Assembly (NCBI GenBank): GCA_031393795.1
Contig: JANMWE010000018.1
Coordinates: 1 to 12,884, forward strand
Length of the DNA stretch: 12,884 bases
Direction: 5' to 3'
From: CAMLHU01 sp031393795
Lineage (GTDB): Bacteria > Gemmatimonadota > Gemmatimonadetes > Gemmatimonadales > GWC2-71-9
Under the pieces are notes generated by a model. It made no database searches and was not told where the DNA came from. It worked only from the letters and a program-made list of their open reading frames with translations. The first letter of the stretch is position 1. Each line of letters starts with the position of its first letter. The position numbers and the translations under genes are program-made. Positions 1-5,493 of this stretch are shown one piece after another.

Positions 1-1604
1 TACGGATACTTCCAATCATGCGGCGGGACGAAGTTCTCCTTCATCAGCCTGGGCGAGATCCATCGGATCAGGTTCAGGATCGACCCCGCCTTGTCGTTGG
101 TCCCGCTGGCGCGGGCGCCGCCGAACGGCTGCTGACCCACCACCGCACCGGTCGGCTTGTCGTTGATGTAGTAGTTGCCGGCGGCGTTCCGGAGCGCCCG
201 GTTGGCGACGTCCTGCGCGGCGCGATCCTGGGCGAAGACCGCCCCGGTGAGCGCGTAGGGCGAGGTGCTGTCCACCAGCGCCAGCGTCTCCTCCCACTTG
301 GCCTCGGGGTAGACGTGCACGGTGAGCACCGGCCCGAAGATCTCCTCGCACATCGTGCGATACTTCGGATCCTCGACCTTGAGCACCGTCGGCTCGATGA
401 ACCACCCCTTGGAGTCATCGCACTTGCCGCCGGCCACGAAGGTGACCCCCGCCTTGGTGCGCGCCTCGTCGAGATACCCCTTGATCCGCTCGAACGCCTT
501 CTTGTCGATCACCGCACCCAAGAAATTCCGGAAGTCGCTCACGTCTCCCATCTTGATCTCCGCCAGCGCGGCGAGCATCCGCTCCTGCACCTTGGGCCAG
601 AGGTTGGACGGGATGTAGGCGCGGCTCGCAGCCGAGCACTTCTGTCCCTGGTATTCGAAGGCGCCGCGCACGAGGGCCACCGCCAACGCGTCGACGTCGG
701 CGCTCGCGTGCGCGACGACGAAGTCCTTGCCCCCGGTCTCACCGACCAGCCGCGGATATCCCTTGTAGTTGGGCAGGTTCTTCGCCACCCCCTGCCAGAG
801 CGACTGGAACACCTCGGTGCTGCCGGTGAAGTGGATCCCGGCCAGCCGCGGATCGCTGAGCAGCAGGTCGGAGATCGTGCTCGCCGGCCCCGGGACGAAA
901 TTGATGACTCCCGGCGGGAGCCCCGCCTCGAGCAACACCTTGTAGACGAACCAGTTGCTCACCGACGCCGAGGCCGCAGGCTTCCAGACCGCCACGTTGC
1001 CGAGCATCGCCGGCGCGGTAGGGAGATTGCCGCCGATGGCGGTGAAGTTGAACGGCGTGATGGCGTAGATGAACCCTTCGAGCGGCCGGTGATCGAGCCG
1101 GTTCCACATCCCCTTGTCGCTGATCGGTTGCTCCTGATAGAGCCGCTCGGCGTACTGGACATTGAAGCGCCAGAAGTCGATCAGCTCACAGGCGGCGTCG
1201 ACCTCGGCCTGATGCGCCGTCTTGCTCTGGCCCCACATCGTGGCGCCGACGACGGTGGGACGATGCGGGCCGGCCAGGAGATCGGCCGCCTTGAGGAAGA
1301 TCGAGGCCCGATCCTCCCACCTGGTGTGCTGCCACCACTTCTGCGCTTCGATGGCCGACTCGACCGCCGCCTTCACCTCCGCCGGCCCCGCCTGGTGGAC
1401 CTTGGCGAGCACCTTCCGGTGGTCGTGCGGCGAGGTGACGTCGATGGTCTTGCCGGTGCGGACCTCCTTGCCACCGATGACCAGGGGGATATCGAGCACC
1501 GACCCGCCGAGCTCGGCGAGCTTCGCCTTGAGGGCGGCCTTCTCGGGAGAACCCGGCGCGTAGCCGAGGATCGGTTCGTTGATGGGATGCGGGGTGGTGA
1601 ACAT
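1..1604 (-). CDS. pruA: L-glutamate gamma-semialdehyde dehydrogenase (1-pyrroline-5-carboxylate dehydrogenase), cut by left edge
   Basis: Cytoplasmic NAD-dependent aldehyde dehydrogenase that oxidises glutamate semialdehyde/P5C to glutamate, the second step of proline breakdown. Reading from the ATG at 1604, 534 intact codons reach the window edge, ending DWKYP plus two bases (TA) of the next codon, so probably only a few residues are missing. Visible ALDH hallmarks: ITPFNF near residue 182, HFTGSTEVF near 258, catalytic Glu289 in VGETGGKD, catalytic Cys323 in YQGQKCSAAS, and EEIFGPVLTV near 420. The C-terminal GARASGTNDKAG stretch and overall length fit the stand-alone P5CDH group that includes mitochondrial ALDH4A1, not the PutA fusion. 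The Shine-Dalgarno match is weak (AAGGG close to the ATG). A TATCTT hexamer at 1677-1672 is a possible -10. No proline dehydrogenase gene is visible; it may lie beyond the left edge. Confidence 0.93.
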   Translation of the reverse strand, partial: MFTTPHPINEPILGYAPGSPEKAALKAKLAELGGSVLDIPLVIGGKEVRTGKTIDVTSPHDHRKVLAKVHQAGPAEVKAAVESAIEAQKWWQHTRWEDRASIFLKAADLLAGPHRPTVVGATMWGQSKTAHQAEVDAACELIDFWRFNVQYAERLYQEQPISDKGMWNRLDHRPLEGFIYAITPFNFTAIGGNLPTAPAMLGNVAVWKPAASASVSNWFVYKVLLEAGLPPGVINFVPGPASTISDLLLSDPRLAGIHFTGSTEVFQSLWQGVAKNLPNYKGYPRLVGETGGKDFVVAHASADVDALAVALVRGAFEYQGQKCSAASRAYIPSNLWPKVQERMLAALAEIKMGDVSDFRNFLGAVIDKKAFERIKGYLDEARTKAGVTFVAGGKCDDSKGWFIEPTVLKVEDPKYRTMCEEIFGPVLTVHVYPEAKWEETLALVDSTSPYALTGAVFAQDRAAQDVANRALRNAAGNYYINDKPTGAVVGQQPFGGARASGTNDKAGSILNLIRWISPRLMKENFVPPHDWKYP

Positions 1605-1614
1605 GGGGCCCTTC

Positions 1615-1642
1615 GGGCGTGGTGCGTGGTACGTCGTGGTCG
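1615..1642. repeat. Heptamer-period repeat array, copy 1
   Basis: Four consecutive 7-bp units, GGGCGTG, GTGCGTG, GTACGTC and GTGGTCG, lie directly upstream of the pruA start and would fall in its 5' untranslated leader. The same 7-bp phasing and similar units recur at 2145-2172, 2890-2917 and 5493-5604. Confidence 0.6.
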
Positions 1643-1671
1643 GGCGGTCCGGCCACCGGTCGAAGGTTGGA

Positions 1672-1677
1672 AAGATA
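1672..1677 (-). promoter_or_regulatory. Possible -10 element of pruA
   Basis: On the minus strand the sequence reads GCTTATCTTTCC. TATCTT is a plausible -10 hexamer and would give a leader of roughly 60 nt before the ATG at 1604. No convincing -35 is seen 16-18 bp upstream. The same hexamer precedes the PAP2 gene and the metH riboswitch, which is the only added support. Confidence 0.3.
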
Positions 1678-1741
1678 AGCGTCTCAGCGATACCACAGCC
1701 CGATGCCCGCCTGGTCCGCCTCTCCCCCCTGCCCGTAAACC

Positions 1742-1834
1742 ACCTCACCCCCCGGCCCCCTCTCCCGACCAGACCTCACCCCCCGGCCCCCTCTCCCGAC
1801 CAGACCTCACCCCCCGGCCCCCTCTCCCTTGCGG
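1742..1834. repeat. 31-bp tandem repeat, three copies, 'CCTCACCCCCCGGCCCCC' type
   Basis: The unit begins ACCTCACCCCCCGGCC and ends CTCTCCCGACCAG, repeated with an exact 31-bp period (starts near 1742, 1773 and 1804). The third copy runs into a perfect hairpin instead of a fourth copy. The array fills most of the 305-bp gap between wtpA and pruA, which holds no gene. A related, more degenerate array lies at 9607-9724. Confidence 0.85.
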
Positions 1835-1843
1835 GAGAGGGGG
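1818..1843. terminator. 11-bp perfect hairpin, CCCCCTCTCCC / GGGAGAGGGGG
   Basis: Arms at 1818-1828 and 1833-1843 with loop TTGC. It lies downstream of wtpA on the minus strand and could end that transcript, but there is no T-tract on either side, so it may simply be a structured repeat that slows polymerase or protects the 3' end. Confidence 0.45.
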
Positions 1844-1864
1844 AGCGGATCCCGAATACACGTT

Positions 1865-1892
1865 CCCCCGCTCCGCGTACAGGGAGCGGGGG
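1865..1892. repeat. Second hairpin of the composite repeat
   Basis: CCCCCGCTCC (1865-1874) pairs perfectly with GGAGCGGGGG (1883-1892) across an 8-nt loop. Immediately to its right GGTGGTGAGG (to about 1905) is the near-complement of the CCTCACC start of the 31-bp units, so the 1805-1905 stretch is an outer inverted repeat holding two inner hairpins. It sits just past the wtpA stop codon. Confidence 0.6.
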
Positions 1893-1909
1893 TCAGGTGG
1901 TGAGGCGGA

Positions 1910-2926
1910 TCAACGCGCCAACGCCCTCAACCACGATGGCACATTTCCGTTCACCACCGGCTTGTCCAGCACCCTGAACCCGTTCCGGGTCAGGACCTCA
2001 CGCCCCGCAGGGCCGAAGAGCCATTGGACGAAGGCCTGCGCGCCCGCGGGGTTCGTCGCCTCCTTGGGGATCGCGAGCGCGTAGAGGATCGGGGCGCCCC
2101 GGATGGTGATCGAGTCGCGGGCCTGCCCTGCGCCCGGTCGAAGGGTCGCGGGTCGCGCGTCGTGGGACACGGCACGCGGGATGCGGATCGAGGCGGTGGC
2201 GTAGAGGTCGGCCCGGGCCGGATCGCTCAAGTCCACCTCGGGTGGGAGATCCACATACTTCAGACCGGCCGCCTGTGCGACCGACTTGTACGACCAGGCG
2301 TAGTCCAGCTCACCCGTCTGCAGCTGGGCGACGAGGTCGGCCTCCTTGGGACGGATGTAGCGCTCCGGCATCGCGTCCAGGAGCCGGGCGGCGAGCCCGC
2401 GCGTCCCCGACCGGCGCTCCTCGAGCTGCAGCACCATCAGCGTCCGATAACCGTTGGGATCGAGGGCCGGATCGGAGCGGCCGGTACGGACGTCGGGTCG
2501 GAGCAGGATGGTGGTCCAGTTGGCGGGAGTGATCTCCCCGGCCCCGACGGAACGGTCGGTGTACGCGAGCACCATCTCGTTCCGTGCAAAGGCGGCGTAC
2601 CACCCCACCTGTCGCGGCATCAAGAGCGCCGGGAAGATCGCTTCGTCCGCCAGCGCGATGATGTCGGGGATCTTGCCGAGCTCGGTGAGCTTGCGCGCCG
2701 ATTCGAGGGAGCCGGCGTTCTCCTGGGCCACTTCAGTACCTGGAGCGGTGATGGCATACGCGTTCAGCGCCTCCCGCAGCGGACGACCGAGGGAGCCGGC
2801 GTTGAAGACGGTGAGACGGTGCGGCGCTTGGGCGCTGAGGCGCTGAATCGCCACAAGCGCGAAAAGGGACCCCACCAGCAGTGGGACCCCACACACGACG
2901 CGCCACGCACCACGCACCTCGTTCAT
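1910..2926 (-). CDS. wtpA: Tungstate/molybdate ABC transporter substrate-binding protein, WtpA type
   Basis: Predicted exported protein of 338 residues that binds an oxyanion (tungstate or molybdate) for an ABC importer. Signal peptide: residues 1 to about 34, hydrophobic core VPLLVGSLFALVAI, cleavage near LSAQA. The mature part carries WtpA-like stretches: FNAGSLGRPL near 41, QENAGSLESARKLTELGKIPDII (68-90), WYAAFARNEMVLAYTD (109-124), NWTTILLRPDVRTGRSDP (136-153), DPNGYRTLMV (156-165) and GELDYAWSYKSVAQ (205-218). The start at 2926 overlaps the receiver stop as ATGA, suggesting translational coupling. Odd points: residues about 251-270 look like an insertion against the family, where only a few residues usually separate the two strands before IRGAPILYAL, and this DNA is repeat-like. 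The first codons also lie next to a heptamer repeat. No permease or ATPase gene is adjacent. Confidence 0.85.
   Translation of the reverse strand: MNEVRGAWRVVCGVPLLVGSLFALVAIQRLSAQAPHRLTVFNAGSLGRPLREALNAYAITAPGTEVAQENAGSLESARKLTELGKIPDIIALADEAIFPALLMPRQVGWYAAFARNEMVLAYTDRSVGAGEITPANWTTILLRPDVRTGRSDPALDPNGYRTLMVLQLEERRSGTRGLAARLLDAMPERYIRPKEADLVAQLQTGELDYAWSYKSVAQAAGLKYVDLPPEVDLSDPARADLYATASIRIPRAVSHDARPATLRPGAGQARDSITIRGAPILYALAIPKEATNPAGAQAFVQWLFGPAGREVLTRNGFRVLDKPVVNGNVPSWLRALAR
2126..2145. repeat. Small palindromic (REP-like) repeat inside wtpA
   Basis: The minus strand reads CCCTTCGACCGGGCGCAGGG, an imperfect palindrome of the CCCTTCGAC...CAGGG kind dispersed in many genomes. In another frame it encodes the PFDRAQGRP peptide typical of such repeats. 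Here it is read in frame by wtpA as part of TLRPGAGQA. A related sequence is found at 9891-9908. Confidence 0.55.
2145..2172. repeat. Heptamer-period repeat array, copy 2 (inside wtpA)
   Basis: Units GTCGCGG, GTCGCGC, GTCGTGG and GACACGG follow directly on the REP-like palindrome. Together the two repeats account for the extra residues about 251-270 of the WtpA protein. Confidence 0.5.
2890..2917. repeat. Heptamer-period repeat array, copy 3 (signal peptide of wtpA)
   Basis: On the minus strand GTGCGTG, GTGCGTG, GCGCGTC and GTGTGTG follow one another with exact 7-bp phase. It is translated as VRGAWRVVCG, the n-region of the WtpA signal peptide. The match to copy 1 (GTGCGTG, then CGTC and GTG at the same spacing) is close. 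Confidence 0.65.
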
Positions 2927-3324
2927 TCCTTGATCGCGTCCATTTCGCCCGTCGCACGCTTGAAGCATGCATCGACGCGCTCGGCGAAATGCTCGGGTTC
3001 GAACGGCTTCCGGATGAACCCGGCCGCTCCCTGCTCCTCCGCCTCGGCCGCGAATCCGGGCGAGCTCGTGGCGCTGACATACACGACGGGGATGCCCGAG
3101 GTGTGTCCCGAGGACTTGAGCCGCTTCCACACTGCCTCACCCCCACCCGCCGGCATCTGGAGATCGAGCAGGATGAGGTCGGGGCGTTCCTTCTGCGCGA
3201 CCATGAATCCGGAGGCACCGTCGAAGGCAGCGAAGGCCTGATACCCCGCCTTGCGGAGCAGGGTCGTCATCAACGTCACGAGCGTGCGGTCGTCGTCGAT
3301 GATGAGGACGCGGCGGGGTGCCAT
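2923..3324 (-). CDS. Single-domain response regulator (CheY-like receiver)
   Basis: Soluble 133-residue protein made of one receiver domain and no output domain, so it should act by protein contact after phosphorylation by a histidine kinase not seen in this window. Key residues are all present: acidic cluster Asp10-Asp11-Asp12 in VLIIDDD, phosphoacceptor Asp54 in LILLDLQMP, Ser84 in VVYVSA and Lys106 in FIRKPF. The ATG at 3324 is preceded by a GAGGGGGG Shine-Dalgarno-like run, which supports this start. It lies 23 bp after the PAP2 stop and its own stop overlaps the wtpA start by 4 bp, so the three genes probably share a transcript. The receiver fold is certain; its pathway is not. Confidence 0.93.
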   Translation of the reverse strand: MAPRRVLIIDDDRTLVTLMTTLLRKAGYQAFAAFDGASGFMVAQKERPDLILLDLQMPAGGGEAVWKRLKSSGHTSGIPVVYVSATSSPGFAAEAEEQGAAGFIRKPFEPEHFAERVDACFKRATGEMDAIKE

Positions 3325-3347
3325 GCTGGGGATTTACCCCCCTCTGG

Positions 3348-4133
3348 CTACCGCCGCAAGCCCGGAATGTCGGCAGTCCAGCGCAACTCGGTGCCACGGG
3401 GGCCCGTAAGGAATTGCGGGGAGGTGATACCGAAGATCCGCCACTTCCCGTCCACCACCTTTGCCACGGTCGTGCCGAGCACGGCGCCCGCGACGACGTC
3501 CGAAAGCCAGTGGTGATTGCCGACCACGCGTGACACTCCCGTGCCCGCCGCCAAGGTGTACAGCCCTATGTCGGCCCACCGATTGTCGATGGCGTCGGCC
3601 AGCGTCGTTGAGACGGCGAACGCGGTGATGGTATGGCCCGACGGGAAGGCGTAGTTGCTCCCGAACGGACTGAAGGTGTATTGGTCGCTCGCCTCGCTGG
3701 GCCGATGGCGCCCGATCGACTTCTTCAGCCCCCATCCCACGATGGCCACCCCCGCCAACGACGCCGCGAGCCGTTCGCCGGTGCGGGTCACCGCGGGCTT
3801 CTGCAGGATGAGCCCGGTCCCGATGGTGCCGAGGGTGATCCCGACGGGGATGATCCCCTCGCCCCATTTCTGCCACTGGACCGCAAGGTCCTGCTGGCCC
3901 TGGGTGCGGTGGTCCACCACCCAGCGCTGGACATCCTTGTCGGCGACGCTGATGGCCGCGACGCCGACGATACCTGCTCCGACGTGCCACCACTTGATCG
4001 CTGGGGCGCTGGGGGGCCGAGGGCCGGGAGTCTCCGCCGGCCGCGAGGCAGGGACCGAATCGGGGGTCTGGGCGGTGGCGGCAGTGGCCGAGAGCAACAG
4101 GACGACCGCAGAGATGAGGCGTGGGAAGGTCAT
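3348..4133 (-). CDS. PAP2-family acid phosphatase, exported or membrane-linked
   Basis: Type 2 phosphatidic-acid-phosphatase/haloperoxidase family protein of 261 residues; members hydrolyse lipid phosphates or undecaprenyl pyrophosphate outside the membrane. All three signature motifs are intact: C1 Lys137-x6-Arg144-Pro145 (KKSIGRHRP), C2 Pro164-Ser165-Gly166-His167 and C3 Ser201-Arg202-x5-His208-x3-Asp212, where His208 would be the nucleophile. A signal peptide (residues 1-21, cut near ATAQT) precedes a Pro-rich linker and weakly hydrophobic helices near 52-63, 96-110 and 122-135, so it may be a periplasmic or loosely integrated enzyme, not a full six-helix protein. First gene of the likely PAP2-receiver-wtpA operon, divergent from the lipoprotein gene at 4215. 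The substrate cannot be told from sequence. Confidence 0.9.
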   Translation of the reverse strand: MTFPRLISAVVLLLSATAATAQTPDSVPASRPAETPGPRPPSAPAIKWWHVGAGIVGVAAISVADKDVQRWVVDHRTQGQQDLAVQWQKWGEGIIPVGITLGTIGTGLILQKPAVTRTGERLAASLAGVAIVGWGLKKSIGRHRPSEASDQYTFSPFGSNYAFPSGHTITAFAVSTTLADAIDNRWADIGLYTLAAGTGVSRVVGNHHWLSDVVAGAVLGTTVAKVVDGKWRIFGITSPQFLTGPRGTELRWTADIPGLRR

Positions 4134-4139
4134 CGGGGC

Positions 4140-4145
4140 AAGATA
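4140..4145 (-). promoter_or_regulatory. Possible -10 element giving a leaderless PAP2 transcript
   Basis: On the minus strand TATCTT is followed by six bases and then the ATG at 4133. If it is a -10 box, transcription would start at or next to the A of the ATG. No Shine-Dalgarno is seen in this short gap, which agrees with a leaderless mRNA. The -35 is not obvious (TTGTCA lies too far upstream at about 23 bp). Confidence 0.3.
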
Positions 4146-4214
4146 GCCGGGGGAGGATTACATTCTTGTGACAACGTCCGCCCCCTCGTGACCCGGAGTC
4201 AGGAGCCCGTTCCG

Positions 4215-4598
4215 ATGCAGAAGCTCAGCGCCGTCGCCCTCGTCCTCCTCCTCGGGGGGGCCTGCCGTCCCTACCAGAAGGAACAGTACCTCGCCGACCA
4301 GAACGGGCTCCTGCCGGCGGATCGTTACGCGATGTACGGCGTCGAGCAGGCCGAAGCGGTCGCGATCGGGCGGGAGATGGGGGCATCGCACGGGAAGGCG
4401 CAGCCGGAACAGATCGCGGCGGCGGTCGAATACGCCAAGAAGCAGCCTGACGTGGTGAACGTCGTGGCCGACACCCTCGGCTGGCGGCTTCAGGTGCGGT
4501 TCAAGAGCGGCTGGATCAAGGGGATCGTGCCGATCGACGACGGCAAGCACGGCGCCGAGACGGTGAACCTGCCGGGTGTGAGCCAGCCGCAAGGGTGA
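4215..4598 (+). CDS. Small probable lipoprotein of unknown function
   Basis: I do not recognise a named family. The 127-residue product starts MQKLSAVALVLLLGGACRP, a signal peptide ending in a lipobox-like GGAC, so Cys17 may be lipidated although the -3 position is not ideal. The mature part is hydrophilic, with a helical segment EQAEAVAIGREMGASHGKAQ and a small domain AAVEYAKKQPDVVNVVADTLGWRLQVRFKSGWIKGIVPIDD that suggests a few beta strands. The ATG at 4215 is chosen because the signal peptide begins there and GGAGTCAGGAG lies 5-15 bp upstream; longer in-frame extensions would run antisense through PAP2. Followed by a hairpin at 4648-4677 that probably ends the transcript. Confidence 0.75.
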   Translation: MQKLSAVALVLLLGGACRPYQKEQYLADQNGLLPADRYAMYGVEQAEAVAIGREMGASHGKAQPEQIAAAVEYAKKQPDVVNVVADTLGWRLQVRFKSGWIKGIVPIDDGKHGAETVNLPGVSQPQG

Positions 4599-4647
4599 TG
4601 TAAGTCCGGAGGCGCTTGAGGCGCGAAAGGTGCTCAACGAGGTGACC

Positions 4648-4677
4648 GAGGGATCCGTCCGGGTGGGCGGGTCCCTC
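4648..4677 (+). terminator. Probable intrinsic terminator after the 4215 lipoprotein gene
   Basis: GAGGGATCC (4648-4656) pairs with GGGTCCCTC (4669-4677): nine pairs including one G-T, 12-nt loop. It is followed by TTGATCTGTTGT, a T-rich but broken tract. Lies 50 bp past the stop codon at 4598. Confidence 0.55.
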
Positions 4678-4694
4678 TTGATCTGTTGTGGGGC

Positions 4695-4711
4695 CCGCCC
4701 GTCTCGGGCGG
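4695..4711. repeat. 7-bp hairpin CCGCCCG-TCT-CGGGCGG
   Basis: Perfect short inverted repeat with a 3-nt loop, 18 bp beyond the likely terminator. It may mark the left edge of the repeat island; no T-tract follows, so it is not called a terminator. Confidence 0.5.
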
Positions 4712-4839
4712 CTTCACGCCGTGCGCTCGGATGTGGAGCTTGGCCGTCCCGGCCGAGCGCAGGGATGTTTTTCGCCTGGCGGGGTCGCCCGTCGCGTCGC
4801 GACATGGCCGATGGCGATGGCGGATCGCCTTCGTTTCAA

Positions 4840-4954
4840 GCCGAGGGGCGGCCGCCTCGGCTGCCCGTGTGCGGGGTACAAAGATCCCTGTGCGGGCGCG
4901 CGGGGCGCGCGCCCCTCGGCTGGCGTGCTAAGATTTCCGCCGCTGCGCGGGGCC
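4840..4954. repeat. Structured repeat element, copy A (115 bp)
   Basis: Identical to copy B at 5002-5137 apart from one substitution (T at 4862, C at 5024) and a 21-bp unit missing here. Architecture: a hairpin GCCGAGG...CCTCGGC (4840-4861); the core GGGTACAAAGATCCCTGTG; a hairpin GGGCGCGC...GCGCGCCC (4894-4914) that contains the 14-bp palindrome GGGGCGCGCGCCCC (4902-4915); and a tail TGGCGTGCTAAGATTTCCGC. An 11-bp perfect inverted repeat, GCCGAGGGGCG (4840-4850) and CGCCCCTCGGC (4910-4920), brackets the first 81 bp. No coding potential that I trust. Confidence 0.9.
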
Positions 4955-5035
4955 GCAGATGCTGGTACGGTGACCAAGCACGCACCCGATCGAGATGCCT
5001 GGCCGAGGGGCGGCCGCCTCGGCCGCCCGTGTGCG

Positions 5036-5077
5036 GGGTACAAAGATCCCTGTGTAGGGTACAAAGATCCCTGTGCG
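5036..5077. repeat. 21-bp tandem duplication within copy B
   Basis: GGGTACAAAGATCCCTGTG followed by TA, then the same 19 bases followed by CG. Copy A has the unit once, so either B expanded or A contracted. Confidence 0.9.
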
Positions 5078-5108
5078 GGCGCGCGGGGCGCGCGCCCCTC
5101 GGCTGGCG

Positions 5109-5117
5109 TGCTAAGAT
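5109..5117 (+). promoter_or_regulatory. Possible extended -10 (TGCTAAGAT) upstream of cutA
   Basis: TGnTAAGAT fits an extended -10 element with a start near 5124 and a leader of about 50 nt to the cutA ATG. It is part of the repeated element and is present in both copies (also 4926-4934), so it may be coincidence. No -35 is recognised. Confidence 0.25.
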
Positions 5118-5139
5118 TTCCGCCGCTGCGCGGGGCCCT

Positions 5140-5168
5140 CTACCCGCCTACCCGCCTCACCGCCTACC
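5140..5168. repeat. 8-bp tandem repeat CTACCCGC
   Basis: CTACCCGC, CTACCCGC, CTCACCGC and a partial CTACC end 7 bp before the cutA start, occupying the place where a Shine-Dalgarno would be expected. Confidence 0.7.
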
Positions 5169-5175
5169 TTCTGAC

Positions 5176-5493
5176 ATGTCCCTCATCATTGTCACCACCA
5201 CGCTGCCCTCTCGCGAGGCCGCAGAAGTGATCGCCACGCAGCTGGTGGAAGAGGGGCTGGCGGCATGCGTCCAGGTGCTCGGGCCGATCGAGAGCACCTA
5301 TCGCTGGGAGGGGACCATCGAGCGTGCCAAGGAGTGGTACTGCCACTGCAAGGCGCCGGTCGAGCAGCGCGATGAGTTGATGGCCCGGATCAAGGCGCTG
5401 CACCCCTACGAGGTCCCGGAGATCGTGGCGGTCCGTGCCGACGCCGTGGATGTGGAGTATCTTGGGTGGGTGAAGGGGTTGAACAAGAACTAG
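5176..5493 (+). CDS. cutA: Divalent-cation tolerance protein CutA
   Basis: Cytoplasmic 105-residue protein of the CutA1 family, a trimeric ferredoxin-like fold related to PII signalling proteins and linked to copper/divalent ion tolerance in E. coli, though its exact job is unsettled. Family stretches seen: IIVTTTLPSREAAEVIA (4-20), LVEEGLAACVQV (23-34), STYRWEGTIERAKEWYCHCKA (40-60), HPYEVPEIVAV (76-86) and YLGWV (95-99). Length matches the family exactly. The ATG at 5176 is chosen because it starts at the family N-terminus; the longer open frame upstream only runs through repeats. There is no Shine-Dalgarno: the CTACCCGC repeat abuts the start. Followed by a 129-bp gap with heptamer repeats. 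Confidence 0.94.
   Translation: MSLIIVTTTLPSREAAEVIATQLVEEGLAACVQVLGPIESTYRWEGTIERAKEWYCHCKAPVEQRDELMARIKALHPYEVPEIVAVRADAVDVEYLGWVKGLNKN

Larger units (their letters stand above)
5002..5137. repeat. Structured repeat element, copy B (136 bp)
   Basis: Direct repeat of copy A in the same orientation, 162 bp downstream start to start. The 11-bp inverted repeat lies at 5002-5012 and 5093-5103. The extra length is a perfect-phase duplication of the core: units 5036-5056 and 5057-5077 differ only in the last two bases (TA versus CG). The tail holds TGCTAAGAT, which resembles an extended -10, 58 bp before the cutA start. Confidence 0.9.
4599..5175. other. 577-bp non-coding repeat island
   Basis: I see no gene here. 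It holds, left to right, a terminator-like hairpin (4648-4677), a short CCGCCCG-TCT-CGGGCGG hairpin (4695-4711), a GC-rich stretch with further small inverted repeats (4712-4839), two copies of a 115-136-bp element (4840-4954, 5002-5137) separated by 47 bp of unrelated sequence, and an 8-bp tandem repeat (5140-5168) up to the cutA start. The open frames crossing it come from high GC and the repeats. Confidence 0.8.

Noticed and set aside
1742..1834. 31-bp repeat as a CRISPR array
   Set aside because: Copies are directly contiguous with no spacers of unique sequence, and no cas genes are present.
18..2084. Very long plus-strand open frame (688 codons) over pruA and wtpA
   Set aside because: It is antisense to two well-supported genes, has an Arg/Pro/Gly/Asp-rich composition typical of high-GC shadow frames and crosses the tandem repeats. 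No recognisable domain.
3633..4214. Longer version of the 4215 lipoprotein gene
   Set aside because: The frame is open upstream but antisense to PAP2; the signal peptide and ribosome site place the start at 4215.
4840..5137. Insertion sequence or transposon carrying its own transposase
   Set aside because: No transposase-like protein or flanking target duplication seen; only short internal inverted repeats, so it is listed as a structured repeat.
4630..5175. Possible N-terminal extension of CutA or a separate protein in the repeat island
   Set aside because: CutA begins at 5176 in the family alignment; the upstream frame repeats the same peptides twice only because the DNA element is duplicated, and it is open in several frames alike.
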